This document shows, in pieces, positions 45,234-53,272 of a stretch of DNA of 64,000 nt; position 1 is the stretch's first letter; each line of letters starts with the position of its first letter. The notes under the pieces were generated by a model that saw only the letters and a list, made by a program, of their open reading frames with translations, was not told the origin of the DNA and searched no databases. This DNA is from Sneathiella sp. Lineage in GTDB: Bacteria; Pseudomonadota; Alphaproteobacteria; Sneathiellales; Sneathiellaceae. A program made the translations under genes and the position numbers. The stretch covers positions 1-64,000 of the forward strand of contig PAKP01000087.1 of the NCBI GenBank assembly GCA_002706985.1, given 5' to 3'.

Positions 45234-45833
45234 TTACATTTTTGTACAAACACAAAGTATACGGGCATCCGTCTCTCCGGCAGAAGCATATAGATGCCCC
45301 CGTCGGCTATCGAAATAGATACTCTCTCCGGTTTCCAGAACAACTGGATCTTTTCCCTCGAGCTGAACGACAACTCTCCCCTTCAGGACAAAGAAGAATT
45401 CCTCCCCTTCGTGGCTGACCAGCCGATCAAACCGCATTTTCTCAAACGGCTTGAGAGTGCCCAGCATCGGGATCATGCTTTTTCCCCGCAAATGCGGAAA
45501 CAGCATCTCATAAGTATAGTTCTCCGTCTGGTGAAAACTATGCTCGCCTATGCGCGCAAGAGAGAATTCACCGGGAAGAAACTGCTCCCCTTTCGCCATA
45601 AAAAGCTCGGATACGTCGACACCCAGCCCATCTGCAAGGCGGCTGAACCGATCATAAGTTGGCGCCATGAGGTTCCGCTCGATTTTTGAGACAGTAGAAA
45701 TGGCGAGACCGGACCGTGTTGCCACATCCTTGATCGTCAAACCCTTTTTCCGGCGGATTTCCCGGACCCGTTCGGCGACCTGCGCCCGACCGTTTCCATC
45801 CTCGGATATTTTTGCCGCCTCTAAACCGCTCAT
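45234..45833 (-). CDS. XRE-cupin transcriptional regulator
   Basis: A 199-residue regulator: helix-turn-helix at about 17-73 (VREIRRKKGLTIKDVATRSG, LAISTVSKIERNLMAPTYDR) and a C-terminal cupin at about 120-195 (HEGEEFFFVLKGRVVVQLEG, GESIYFDSRRGHLYASAG). Such proteins, like PuuR, sense amino acids or polyamine-derived metabolites in the cupin. It is divergent from the DauA-like dehydrogenase/tctCBA operon with two near-identical operators between, so it very likely controls that operon. Confidence 0.93.
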   Translation of the reverse strand: MSGLEAAKISEDGNGRAQVAERVREIRRKKGLTIKDVATRSGLAISTVSKIERNLMAPTYDRFSRLADGLGVDVSELFMAKGEQFLPGEFSLARIGEHSFHQTENYTYEMLFPHLRGKSMIPMLGTLKPFEKMRFDRLVSHEGEEFFFVLKGRVVVQLEGKDPVVLETGESIYFDSRRGHLYASAGETDARILCVCTKM

Positions 45834-45870
45834 GCTCTGAAGATAGAGAAATCAGGAACGCAAGTCCATA

Positions 45871-45906
45871 TTTTCTAATCGGAAAAATAATTTTCCTATC
45901 GGAAAT
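45871..45906. promoter_or_regulatory. Two operator-like repeats between XRE-cupin and dehydrogenase genes
   Basis: Two 16-mers, ttttctaatcggaaaa (45871-45886) and ttttcctatcggaaat (45891-45906), are each imperfect dyads of TTTCC/GGAAA type and are spaced exactly 20 bp, two helical turns. A third related dyad, TTTTCT-N9-AGAAAA, starts at 45920. Their position in the 119-bp divergent gap suits binding by the XRE-cupin protein. Confidence 0.65.
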
Positions 45907-45952
45907 TTGTGTGCTAGCCTTTTCTAAAATTTACAGAAAATACAGGTACAGA

Positions 45953-47125
45953 TTGGCAGAACAGACTGAATTTGACGTAGTGATCATTGGCGCCGGTATC
46001 GCCGGAGCCTCTCTTGCGTGCGAACTTTCGCCAGAGGTATCCGTATTATTGCTGGAAATGGAAGCACAGCCCGGTTACCACTCTACGGGCAGGTCTGCGG
46101 CCATGTTTGTTGACACATATGGCCCGCCGCCCATTCGTGCCCTGTCTCGCGCATCGGCGGATTTCCTGGAGAACCCGCCGGAAGGGTTTAGTGAAGGCCC
46201 GCTACTTTCCCGACGCGGGGTCATCATGATCGCCCGGCAAGATCAACTCACATCCCTTGAAAATATGATTGCAGATCTTTCCGATTCAGGAGATGTCAGA
46301 CGCCTTGATGCAGAGGAGACGGAATCAGCAATCCCCATCCTTCGTAAGGGCTATGCGGCAGCCGGTTTTGCAAATGACCGGGTCAGCGATATTGATGTCA
46401 ACGCCTTGCACCAGGGATATTTACGCAAATTTCGTTTCTCAGGTGGCAGCCTGAAGCCGGCACAAGAGGTGATCAAGCTCGAAAGAACTTCGAATGACTG
46501 GCATATCACGACGCCTGATGCCTCATACAAGGCGAAAAAGATTGTCAATGCAGCGGGCGCGTGGGCCGATTTCATCGGCGAACTGGCTGGCGCAACGCCA
46601 ATTGGTCTTATACCGAAACGACGAACAGCAATGGTTGTCACCGCCCCGTCCGATATCAACTCTGACAGATGGCCGATGGTCATCGACATTGACGAGCAGT
46701 TCTATCTGAAACCGGATGCTGGCAGACTATTGATCTCACCGGCAGATGAAACAAGCTCTCCCCCTTGCGACGTTCAACCCGATGAGCTGGATGTGGCGAT
46801 CTGTGTGGACCGGATTGAAACGGCATTCGATCTTCCCATTCGCCGGATTGAGAACAAATGGGCAGGACTGCGCAGTTTCGTTGAAGACAAGTGCCCGGTG
46901 TGTGGATTTGATGAGTCAATAGAGGGTTTCTTCTGGCTGGCCGGACAAGGCGGCTACGGCATTCAAACCGCCCCGGCCCTTGCAAAAATTGCGGCATGTC
47001 TGGTCATGAAGCGCGACGTGCCGCAGGAATTTATAGATCACGGAGTTAATATCGCTGATCTGTCGCCGCAACGCGACACTTTGAAAACAAAGATAAAAGA
47101 AAACCTAAAGAGGAGGATGTCATGA
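45953..47125 (+). CDS. DauA-like FAD-dependent amino acid dehydrogenase with altered active site
   Basis: A DAO-family flavoenzyme closely resembling Pseudomonas D-arginine dehydrogenase DauA: VVIIGAGIAGASLACEL (FAD), EAQPGYHSTGRSAA, SDIDVNALHQGYLRKF, WPMVIDIDEQFYLKPDAGRL, WAGLRSFV and AGQGGYGIQTAPAL. It should oxidise an alpha-amino group to an imino acid. I chose the TTG at 45953 (390 aa) because the family begins there; the longer frame overlaps the divergent regulator. Compared with DauA as I remember it, active-site His48, Thr50 and substrate-binding Glu87 become Met51, Val53 and Val90, while the Tyr53, Arg222, Tyr249 and Arg305 equivalents remain. D-arginine is therefore unlikely to be the substrate. 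Its stop overlaps tctC by four bases. Confidence 0.88.
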   Translation: MAEQTEFDVVIIGAGIAGASLACELSPEVSVLLLEMEAQPGYHSTGRSAAMFVDTYGPPPIRALSRASADFLENPPEGFSEGPLLSRRGVIMIARQDQLTSLENMIADLSDSGDVRRLDAEETESAIPILRKGYAAAGFANDRVSDIDVNALHQGYLRKFRFSGGSLKPAQEVIKLERTSNDWHITTPDASYKAKKIVNAAGAWADFIGELAGATPIGLIPKRRTAMVVTAPSDINSDRWPMVIDIDEQFYLKPDAGRLLISPADETSSPPCDVQPDELDVAICVDRIETAFDLPIRRIENKWAGLRSFVEDKCPVCGFDESIEGFFWLAGQGGYGIQTAPALAKIAACLVMKRDVPQEFIDHGVNIADLSPQRDTLKTKIKENLKRRMS

Positions 47126-48060
47126 AACTCAAGGGATTGTTTTTGGGGTTGATTACCTGGTTGTTACTCAGTGTCCCCGCGTTCGCAGATTGGACACCAT
47201 CGGGGCCAATTACGCTTCAGATTGGCTTTGATGCAGGTGGCGAAACGGACACGCTCGGTCGTGTTATCGCCAAAGAGATGGAAAGCCAGACGGGCTGGGA
47301 TATTGTTGTTGAAAACAAACCCGGCGGCGGGGGGATCGCCATGTTCACCGGGATCGCGGTGGCCAAACCTGACGGGCAGACCCTTGGAATGGGCGTCAAT
47401 ATGCCAATCCTTGTGAATCTGGTGCTCAGGGGCGACAAGCTCCCGTTCAATCTGGAAAGTTTTGACTATCTTGCGACTGTAGCCCGGGCACAGGTCGCCA
47501 TCATCGCAAAATCCGACGCGCCGTTCGATGACCTTGCGGGACTGATCGAGTATTCAAAATCCAACGATGGGGCTCTTGTCGCGTTCGATGCCAAGCCACA
47601 GGAACTTCTGATGAAGTATGTGGACGGCGAAACTGGTGCAGGCTTCAAACTCGTCTCGACAAAAAGCAGTGCAGAAGCTATTCAGAATCTTCTTGGGGAC
47701 CATGTAATCGCCTCCTTTGCGGCAGGTGCGCATATTCCCTACATCGAAAGCGGCGATGTTAAAATGATTGCGAGCGCAAATGCCTCGCGGCACGGCTACG
47801 CTCCTGATACGCCAACTGTTGTCGAACAAGGATATGAAATATACGTAGATCCGTATTTCTTCATTGCCGCTCCTGCAGGCTTGCCGGCGGAAACCAAGGA
47901 TACGCTTGCAAAAGCACTTCACAATGCAATCACCTCGGATGCGCCTAAAAAAGCGATCGTCAATGCGCTTAAAACCGACCCGAGCGACCTTGGGCCGGAT
48001 GGGACTCAAAAGATGCTTACAGAAGGCGTTGGGAATGTTAAAAAACTGTTCGGAAAGTAA
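47122..48060 (+). CDS. tctC: Tripartite tricarboxylate transporter receptor (TctC/Bug family)
   Basis: A 312-residue periplasmic receptor with a Sec signal ending VPAFA. The Bug-family loop that holds carboxylates is seen as IGFDAGGETDTLGRVIAKEM and VVENKPGGGGIAMFTGIAVA. Its ATG overlaps the dehydrogenase stop (ATGA), linking uptake of the substrate to its oxidation. Bug receptors bind citrate, aspartate, glutamate, nicotinate and others. Confidence 0.93.
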   Translation: MKLKGLFLGLITWLLLSVPAFADWTPSGPITLQIGFDAGGETDTLGRVIAKEMESQTGWDIVVENKPGGGGIAMFTGIAVAKPDGQTLGMGVNMPILVNLVLRGDKLPFNLESFDYLATVARAQVAIIAKSDAPFDDLAGLIEYSKSNDGALVAFDAKPQELLMKYVDGETGAGFKLVSTKSSAEAIQNLLGDHVIASFAAGAHIPYIESGDVKMIASANASRHGYAPDTPTVVEQGYEIYVDPYFFIAAPAGLPAETKDTLAKALHNAITSDAPKKAIVNALKTDPSDLGPDGTQKMLTEGVGNVKKLFGK

Positions 48061-48126
48061 GGTTGCGAGGGCACACACTGCGCTCAATGCCTTGCAACAC
48101 TAGAATAGACGCGGGAGATCCAGCCA

Positions 48127-48546
48127 GTGCTGCTTAATCGGCTATCAGGAGCATTCGTTGTCACCCTGGGTCTCCTGCTTTACTTCATGATTATTCCTAT
48201 GCACACGGAGGTCGTTGATTATGGCTGGATGCGGCCGCAGTCCATTCCAAATGCCTGCGCGATCCTTTTCGTCTTTTTGGGAATAGTGCAAGTCCTATTT
48301 CCGACCGGCGCAACGTCGGTCGGCTTTTTCGAATTATTACGGGTCTCATTGTTTGCGATCGTTACAATGGCCGCTCTTTGGGCCATGGCACGATATGGTT
48401 TTTTGGCGATTACCCCGATTTTCGTTGGCGCATTAATGCTCCTCGTCGGAGAGCGCCGGATAGGATGGTTGCTGGGCGGCGTTGTTGTCTTGCCTCTTAC
48501 TATCTGGCTGACCGTGGTTCTCTTGCTTGATAGAACCCTGCCGTGA
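48127..48546 (+). CDS. tctB: Tripartite tricarboxylate transporter small permease (TctB family)
   Basis: A 139-residue protein with four predicted helices (GAFVVTLGLLLYFMIIPMHT, IPNACAILFVFLGIVQVLF, the LLRVSLFAIVTMAALWAMAR pair and VVLPLTIWLTVVLLLD). The start is GTG at 48127. It sits between tctC and tctA as usual and forms the membrane complex with TctA. TctB proteins are poorly conserved; position supports the call. Confidence 0.88.
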   Translation: MLLNRLSGAFVVTLGLLLYFMIIPMHTEVVDYGWMRPQSIPNACAILFVFLGIVQVLFPTGATSVGFFELLRVSLFAIVTMAALWAMARYGFLAITPIFVGALMLLVGERRIGWLLGGVVVLPLTIWLTVVLLLDRTLP

Positions 48547-48558
48547 GGGCGAATGTGA

Positions 48559-50091
48559 ATGGTTGATGTCACTACCATTCTGGCCGGACTTGGCGATGCA
48601 CTAAGTCTGACAAACCTGTTGTTTGTTATTGGCGGCGTTGCCTTGGGCCAGTTCATCGGCGCCCTGCCCGGAACGGGTCCGGTTATGGCGATGGCCGTCG
48701 CCATTCCTTTCACCTTCGTCCTAGATCCTCTGGCAGCAATTTCCTTCCTCGTCGGCGTCAATAAGGGCGGCCTCTTTGGCGGCGCCATTCCGGCGATCCT
48801 GATCAATACACCCGGCACCCCTGATGCGGCGGCGACGGCCCTTGATGGTCATCCCCTCGCGAAAAAGGGAAAGCCCGTCAAAGCAATGAAAATGGCACTC
48901 TTTTCATCGGTTACCGGGGATACTTTCAGCGACATTGTCCTGATAACCCTGTCCGCCCCCCTTGCGATCATCGCCCTGCAGATGGGTCCCGTCGAAATAT
49001 TTGCCCTGATGATCTTTGCATTCTCTATTATTGCCGGGCTGATTGGCGATTCAATAACAAAAGCGCTAATTGCCGCTGTTCTGGGATTATTTTGTGCCAT
49101 GGTCGGGCTTGATCCGGAGCATGGGACCCCCCGCCTCTATTTCGGCTATTTCGAATTGTTTGATGGCCTCCCCCTTACTGCCGTTGCAATCGGAATGCTG
49201 GCTGTCGCGGAAATTTTTCGTCGCCTTGCCAATATCGGCAAATCAATATTACCGACCATAGAAATTCCGGACACCCAGGACGCTTGGGATAAGCGCGTAA
49301 GCTTGGCCGAATACTGGGCTTGCCGTTATGTAATGGCGAGGGGCGCCATTATCGGAACCGTCCTTGGCGCTATCCCGGGTATCGGATCAACTGCGGCCGC
49401 CTTTATGAGTTATGCGTCCACTAAACAGACATCGAAAGACCCGGACTCTTTCGGCAAGGGAAATATTCAAGGGGTTGCCGCCACTGAGGCCGCGAACAGC
49501 GCTGTGGTAGGGGCCAATCTGATACCGCTACTTGCGATCGGAATCCCTGGCAGCATCACCGCAGCCCTTCTCATCTCCGCTTTCAAGATCCACGGCATTC
49601 AGCCGGGGCCCCTCCTGTTCGAGCAGCAGGGCCGTCTCATATATGGTCTGTTCGGGGCAATGCTCATGGCCAATTTGATGAATTTGCTTATAGGGCAAGC
49701 AAGCCTCCGGCTTTGGGCGAGGATAATCAGCGCGCCTGAGTCACTGGTCTTCTCGGCGGCACTGGTTTTATGTATCACAGGGGTCTATGCATCAACAGGC
49801 GGCATGTTTGGTGTAGCCGTCATGCTGGTCTTCGCTATACTTGGCTATGTAATGACATCATTCGGCTATTCCGTCGTCATTTTTATTATTGCCTTTTTCC
49901 TCGGAAACAAGCTGGAGCTCTCGCTGTCCCAAACTCTGGTTATTCTGAACGGCGACCCATTGGCAATCATCAATTTCCCGGTCGCTCTGGCCTTGCTGCT
50001 ACTATCCATCTTCTCCATTGTCTGGCTGGGTTATCTGGCTCCTCGAAGAGCCCGCAAACGGGCCGACGCTTATAACAATAATCCGGAGTAA
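48559..50091 (+). CDS. tctA: Tripartite tricarboxylate transporter large permease (TctA family)
   Basis: A 510-residue permease with the TctA signatures GALPGTGPVMAMAVAIPFTF, GGAIPAILINTPGTPDAAAT and GAIPGIGSTAAAFMSYASTK, and the second-half LLAIGIPGSITAALLISAFK. It is the ion-coupled carrier. The gene starts 12 bases after tctB and ends at the bidirectional hairpin 50095-50118. The whole operon is dehydrogenase-tctC-tctB-tctA. Confidence 0.95.
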   Translation: MVDVTTILAGLGDALSLTNLLFVIGGVALGQFIGALPGTGPVMAMAVAIPFTFVLDPLAAISFLVGVNKGGLFGGAIPAILINTPGTPDAAATALDGHPLAKKGKPVKAMKMALFSSVTGDTFSDIVLITLSAPLAIIALQMGPVEIFALMIFAFSIIAGLIGDSITKALIAAVLGLFCAMVGLDPEHGTPRLYFGYFELFDGLPLTAVAIGMLAVAEIFRRLANIGKSILPTIEIPDTQDAWDKRVSLAEYWACRYVMARGAIIGTVLGAIPGIGSTAAAFMSYASTKQTSKDPDSFGKGNIQGVAATEAANSAVVGANLIPLLAIGIPGSITAALLISAFKIHGIQPGPLLFEQQGRLIYGLFGAMLMANLMNLLIGQASLRLWARIISAPESLVFSAALVLCITGVYASTGGMFGVAVMLVFAILGYVMTSFGYSVVIFIIAFFLGNKLELSLSQTLVILNGDPLAIINFPVALALLLLSIFSIVWLGYLAPRRARKRADAYNNNPE

Positions 50092-50094
50092 AAA

Positions 50095-50118
50095 TGCTCC
50101 CGTTCGTTTGCGGGAGCA
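50095..50118. terminator. Bidirectional terminator between tctA and acid phosphatase gene
   Basis: An 8-bp perfect stem (tgctcccg/cgggagca) with an 8-base loop starts three bases after the tctA stop, in the 48-bp convergent gap. Confidence 0.65.
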
Positions 50119-50139
50119 CTTCGAATAATTGATTGCCGC

Positions 50140-50991
50140 CTATTCCTTGGGATCCCAATAGGTCATGGAATCCAGCTTCATCTGACGTTTCTCTTCATTC
50201 GGGAGTTTGAAATCATAGCCGAAGGTTGCGGCCTCCCATGAACCATACATCGGATTGGCAATTGTGATCCATTTGCTGCTCCAGTAATCCTTGTATGTAT
50301 CTATCAGGGCGTCCCGTTCCGCCAAGGTAGCGTCCCGCGCTTCGACAAAGTCCCCAAGGTTATCGCCGACGATCATGACAACCCGGTAATCCTTGGCGAC
50401 ATGCGCTCTTCTGGTCGTCTTGTCGGACCCCCATTCCTCCTTCTCGCCACGCAGCAGTACGGTGTCAAATTCCTCATTCACGTAATATCCAAGATCTTTC
50501 AGGTTTTTGACCGTGCCCTCTTCCTCGGGTGCTTTCCGGTTCGACACATAAAATATCTCGACCCCTTTTGAGCGTGCGTAATCGATGAATTCTTTTGACC
50601 CGGCGATGGGTTTGGAGGTTGCGCCCATCACAAACGGAGCCCATGTTTTGGAGCTATAGCCGGTTTTCGCCTTGATCAGCCAGGCCTCGTAAGCCGTGTT
50701 ATCCAGTACCGTTTCATCAACATCAAGAATAACCGCTGCCGGCTTATTCTGGTAATCCCCTTCCTGTTCTATTGCAGCCGTCCAGTTCTTATCGGCGAGA
50801 CCGCGGTCGAGCATAACTTCCGCCAGTTTATAGGCCGCGAGAGCCGTCGCTTTGAATTCGACCGATGTTTGTGTCCATAGAGTAGCGTTGGTGAGGTCAT
50901 TTTCTTCTGCCTGAGCCGTTATCGGCAAAGCCATCAGAGTTGCGAGCGTAAAACCCGCAAGCACACTACGGGCGGCAAATTTAATTTTCAT
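50140..50991 (-). CDS. Class C acid phosphatase / 5'-nucleotidase, e(P4) family
   Basis: A 283-residue exported HAD phosphatase. The Sec signal runs to about LPITAQAEE; there is no lipobox cysteine although the e(P4) founder is a lipoprotein. The DDDD-type HAD motif I is VILDVDETVLDNTAYE, motif II VEIFYVSNRKAPEE and motif IV VMIVGDNLGDF. The SVEFKATALAAYKLA opening is typical of the group. It dephosphorylates nucleotides in the periplasm, feeding nucleoside or phosphate uptake. ATG 50991 is used because GGGGAG, part of an upstream in-frame ATG at 51006, is its ribosome site. Confidence 0.92.
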   Translation of the reverse strand: MKIKFAARSVLAGFTLATLMALPITAQAEENDLTNATLWTQTSVEFKATALAAYKLAEVMLDRGLADKNWTAAIEQEGDYQNKPAAVILDVDETVLDNTAYEAWLIKAKTGYSSKTWAPFVMGATSKPIAGSKEFIDYARSKGVEIFYVSNRKAPEEEGTVKNLKDLGYYVNEEFDTVLLRGEKEEWGSDKTTRRAHVAKDYRVVMIVGDNLGDFVEARDATLAERDALIDTYKDYWSSKWITIANPMYGSWEAATFGYDFKLPNEEKRQMKLDSMTYWDPKE

Positions 50992-51202
50992 AGAAAAACT
51001 CCCCATTCAGATGATGCTGGCGGCCCGACTGCCAAATAGAAGGTGATGTCGCAGCCTGCCGAAGAGTTTATTTCGTCAGAAATCCCGACATTAGACAATA
51101 TATTTTTTCATGCCGAATGAAGGTGGAAAGATGCTAGTTTGAATTTGTATTGTCGATACATCGAGAAAACCAAGAATAATTTATAAAGAGACATCATTCG
51201 AT

Positions 51203-52315
51203 ATGGATCAATCTGAATTGCTGAAAAAGGTCGAAGAGTTTGCTTCCGCCCATATCCGTCCACGGCGACATGAACTGATCACCGCGACATCATTTCCGAA
51301 GGATCTTTGGCAGGCTTTCGCAGACTCCGGCCTGGCCGGGCTTTCAGTTCCTGAGGAATTCGACGGCCTGAATGCCAATTATGGCGTTTTATCCGCCGCA
51401 GCCCAATATCTCAGCCGGGTTGGTGGTGTCCCGGGCGCCACAATGGCGTTTATGTCTCATTGGCTTATCTGTCGGTTGCACATCGTATCGGATGCACCGG
51501 AGAAGATGAGACAGCAACTATTGCCGGCCCTCGCGAAGGGGGAAGCCACCTTGTCTGTGGCCATTTCCGAGCCAGGCGCAGGTGCCCATCCGAAGCACCT
51601 GGCAACATCCGCACGGCGAGAGGGCGATCATTACATCTTGAACGGAGAGAAAGCCTATCTGACAAACGGCCCCATCGCGGATCACTTTATCATTCTCGCA
51701 ATCACGGATGAAACGGAGGGACGAAAATCATTCAGCGCGATCCTTGTTCCGGCGGACAGCGCGGGTCTGGAGCGAACGGAAGGTGTCAAAATTGACTTCC
51801 TTCATCCTTGCCCACACGGAGGTATCCGCCTCAACGACTGTAAAGTAGGGGTTGAAAATCTCATCGGTGTGGCGGGAGACGCCTTTAACCGCACCTCGAT
51901 GCGGATGCGGGTCATTGAAGATGCTGCCGGGGCAGGCGGAACCGTTGGATCATTTCAGTGCCTGCTGAACGATATTGTCCCAATTACCCCTAAAGAAAAG
52001 GCGCGTGAAATCGGCGCAATCAGCACTCAGCTCCAGCTGCTGGAAGTGGGGGCAATTCACCTCGCAAAAATGGTCGAGAATGAGAATGACGGCCTCGCGC
52101 CGATAGTGGAAATGCAACTTGGCTTCCATCAGCAATGCCAAACCCTAAGCAAGGCATTCGCGGCATTGATCGAGGATCTGCCGTCAACTCTCCCGACCGA
52201 AACAGAACTCCTCAACCGGGATATTGCAAAGTCCCTTACAATTGCCCGTTCCACACATGCCGTGCGACTGACAAAGATCGGGCATTCCCTTCAGAGATTA
52301 GCGCCTCGCCCTTAG
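51203..52315 (+). CDS. Atypical acyl-CoA dehydrogenase family protein
   Basis: A 370-residue flavoprotein. The N-terminal and middle domains are typical: AFADSGLAGLSVPEEFDGLN, then the FAD/substrate segment LSVAISEPGAGAHPKHLATS and YILNGEKAYLTNGPIADHFI. The C-terminal helical domain is divergent: the usual RxxFG stretch and the RD...GT ending are not seen, and I cannot place the catalytic glutamate. It may oxidise an unusual CoA thioester, or act like the flavin monooxygenase relatives of the family. Monocistronic, convergent with the DUF1989 gene. Confidence 0.85.
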   Translation: MDQSELLKKVEEFASAHIRPRRHELITATSFPKDLWQAFADSGLAGLSVPEEFDGLNANYGVLSAAAQYLSRVGGVPGATMAFMSHWLICRLHIVSDAPEKMRQQLLPALAKGEATLSVAISEPGAGAHPKHLATSARREGDHYILNGEKAYLTNGPIADHFIILAITDETEGRKSFSAILVPADSAGLERTEGVKIDFLHPCPHGGIRLNDCKVGVENLIGVAGDAFNRTSMRMRVIEDAAGAGGTVGSFQCLLNDIVPITPKEKAREIGAISTQLQLLEVGAIHLAKMVENENDGLAPIVEMQLGFHQQCQTLSKAFAALIEDLPSTLPTETELLNRDIAKSLTIARSTHAVRLTKIGHSLQRLAPRP

Positions 52316-52326
52316 ATGACCGACTT

Positions 52327-53193
52327 TTATTCATTAAAGCCATGATTGCGTGAATACGAATTGATGGCAGGAGACGACCAGTCCGCGGGTAGGCCTGCTG
52401 TCGGGCGATACACCTCGACCTTTAATGGATAGCATTTCGCTGTATCGCTGGAATGAATAGAGCTGCAATCTCCGCCGGGGCAAGTTGACAGTCCACCCAG
52501 GAGATCGATCTCCGCAAAAAACTCAAGAAAATCGCCTGGACGCACAGGGCTGGCCTTCATGAAATACTGATGCGTATCCTGCGTGAAACCGGTGCACATG
52601 AAGACATTCAACACATCATGGACGTGCATTTCCGCGTCCGTTCCAGCAATCCCCTTTTCTTTCGCGAGAGCTCGGGAAAGATTTGAATGACAGCAGTAAT
52701 GATACTCGCCGCCGCTTAAAAGGCGATTAGTGTACGGATCACAGCGCGTTCCGATCACATCATGCACCCCACCGCCATACTCATCCCATCTATACCAATC
52801 CAAAGTGTCATGTGTAATGGTTGCCATGGGCCGCATATAGGGAAGGTTACTCCAAAGTCTGTCGCCGATACTGACATGGGTACCATGTAACGCACGGGTC
52901 TTGCCGCTGAAAAACCGCTCATTCAGGTCAGCGGCATTCCAAAGATTAAGATCACCAACTTGCGGCCCTTCAACACTTACAATGCGAAAGAAATAGCCAG
53001 CCGGCACATGAAAGGTCCCGGCGTCCCGCGGTTCAACGATGATCTCATCAACCTGTCGCAAATGACGCCGCGCTTCCGCATAGATTTCTGTAGGAGGAAG
53101 CGGCAGATTATCCGTAGGATAACATATGACGGGCGGGACCGCGCGGCGAGATGCGGCATCGGCAGGTTCTGGATTCTCCGATTTGTATTTCAT
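52327..53193 (-). CDS. DUF1989 (urea carboxylase-associated) family protein
   Basis: A 288-residue cytoplasmic protein of the DUF1989 family, recognised by TFHVPAGYFFRIVSVEGPQV, VGDLNLWNAADLNERFFSGK, the HVHDVLNVFMCTGFT stretch, and VRPGDFLEFFAEIDLLGGLS followed by a CPGGDCSS cysteine pair. Members accompany urea carboxylase or act on small amide/amine compounds; one family branch is an aminomethyltransferase-like fold. No urea carboxylase is in the window. ATG 53193 behind AAGGAAG is the start. Confidence 0.88.
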   Translation of the reverse strand: MKYKSENPEPADAASRRAVPPVICYPTDNLPLPPTEIYAEARRHLRQVDEIIVEPRDAGTFHVPAGYFFRIVSVEGPQVGDLNLWNAADLNERFFSGKTRALHGTHVSIGDRLWSNLPYMRPMATITHDTLDWYRWDEYGGGVHDVIGTRCDPYTNRLLSGGEYHYCCHSNLSRALAKEKGIAGTDAEMHVHDVLNVFMCTGFTQDTHQYFMKASPVRPGDFLEFFAEIDLLGGLSTCPGGDCSSIHSSDTAKCYPLKVEVYRPTAGLPADWSSPAINSYSRNHGFNE

Positions 53194-53272
53194 GGTTCTT
53201 CCTTTGATGTGACACTCTCTGGATGCCATGCCCGCAATCCGGGATGCAAGTGATTATCGAAACGCAGGCGAC

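Noticed and set aside
45953-47125. Direct annotation as D-arginine dehydrogenase
   Set aside because: Overall similarity is high, but the guanidinium-recognition glutamate and the active-site histidine positions are changed.
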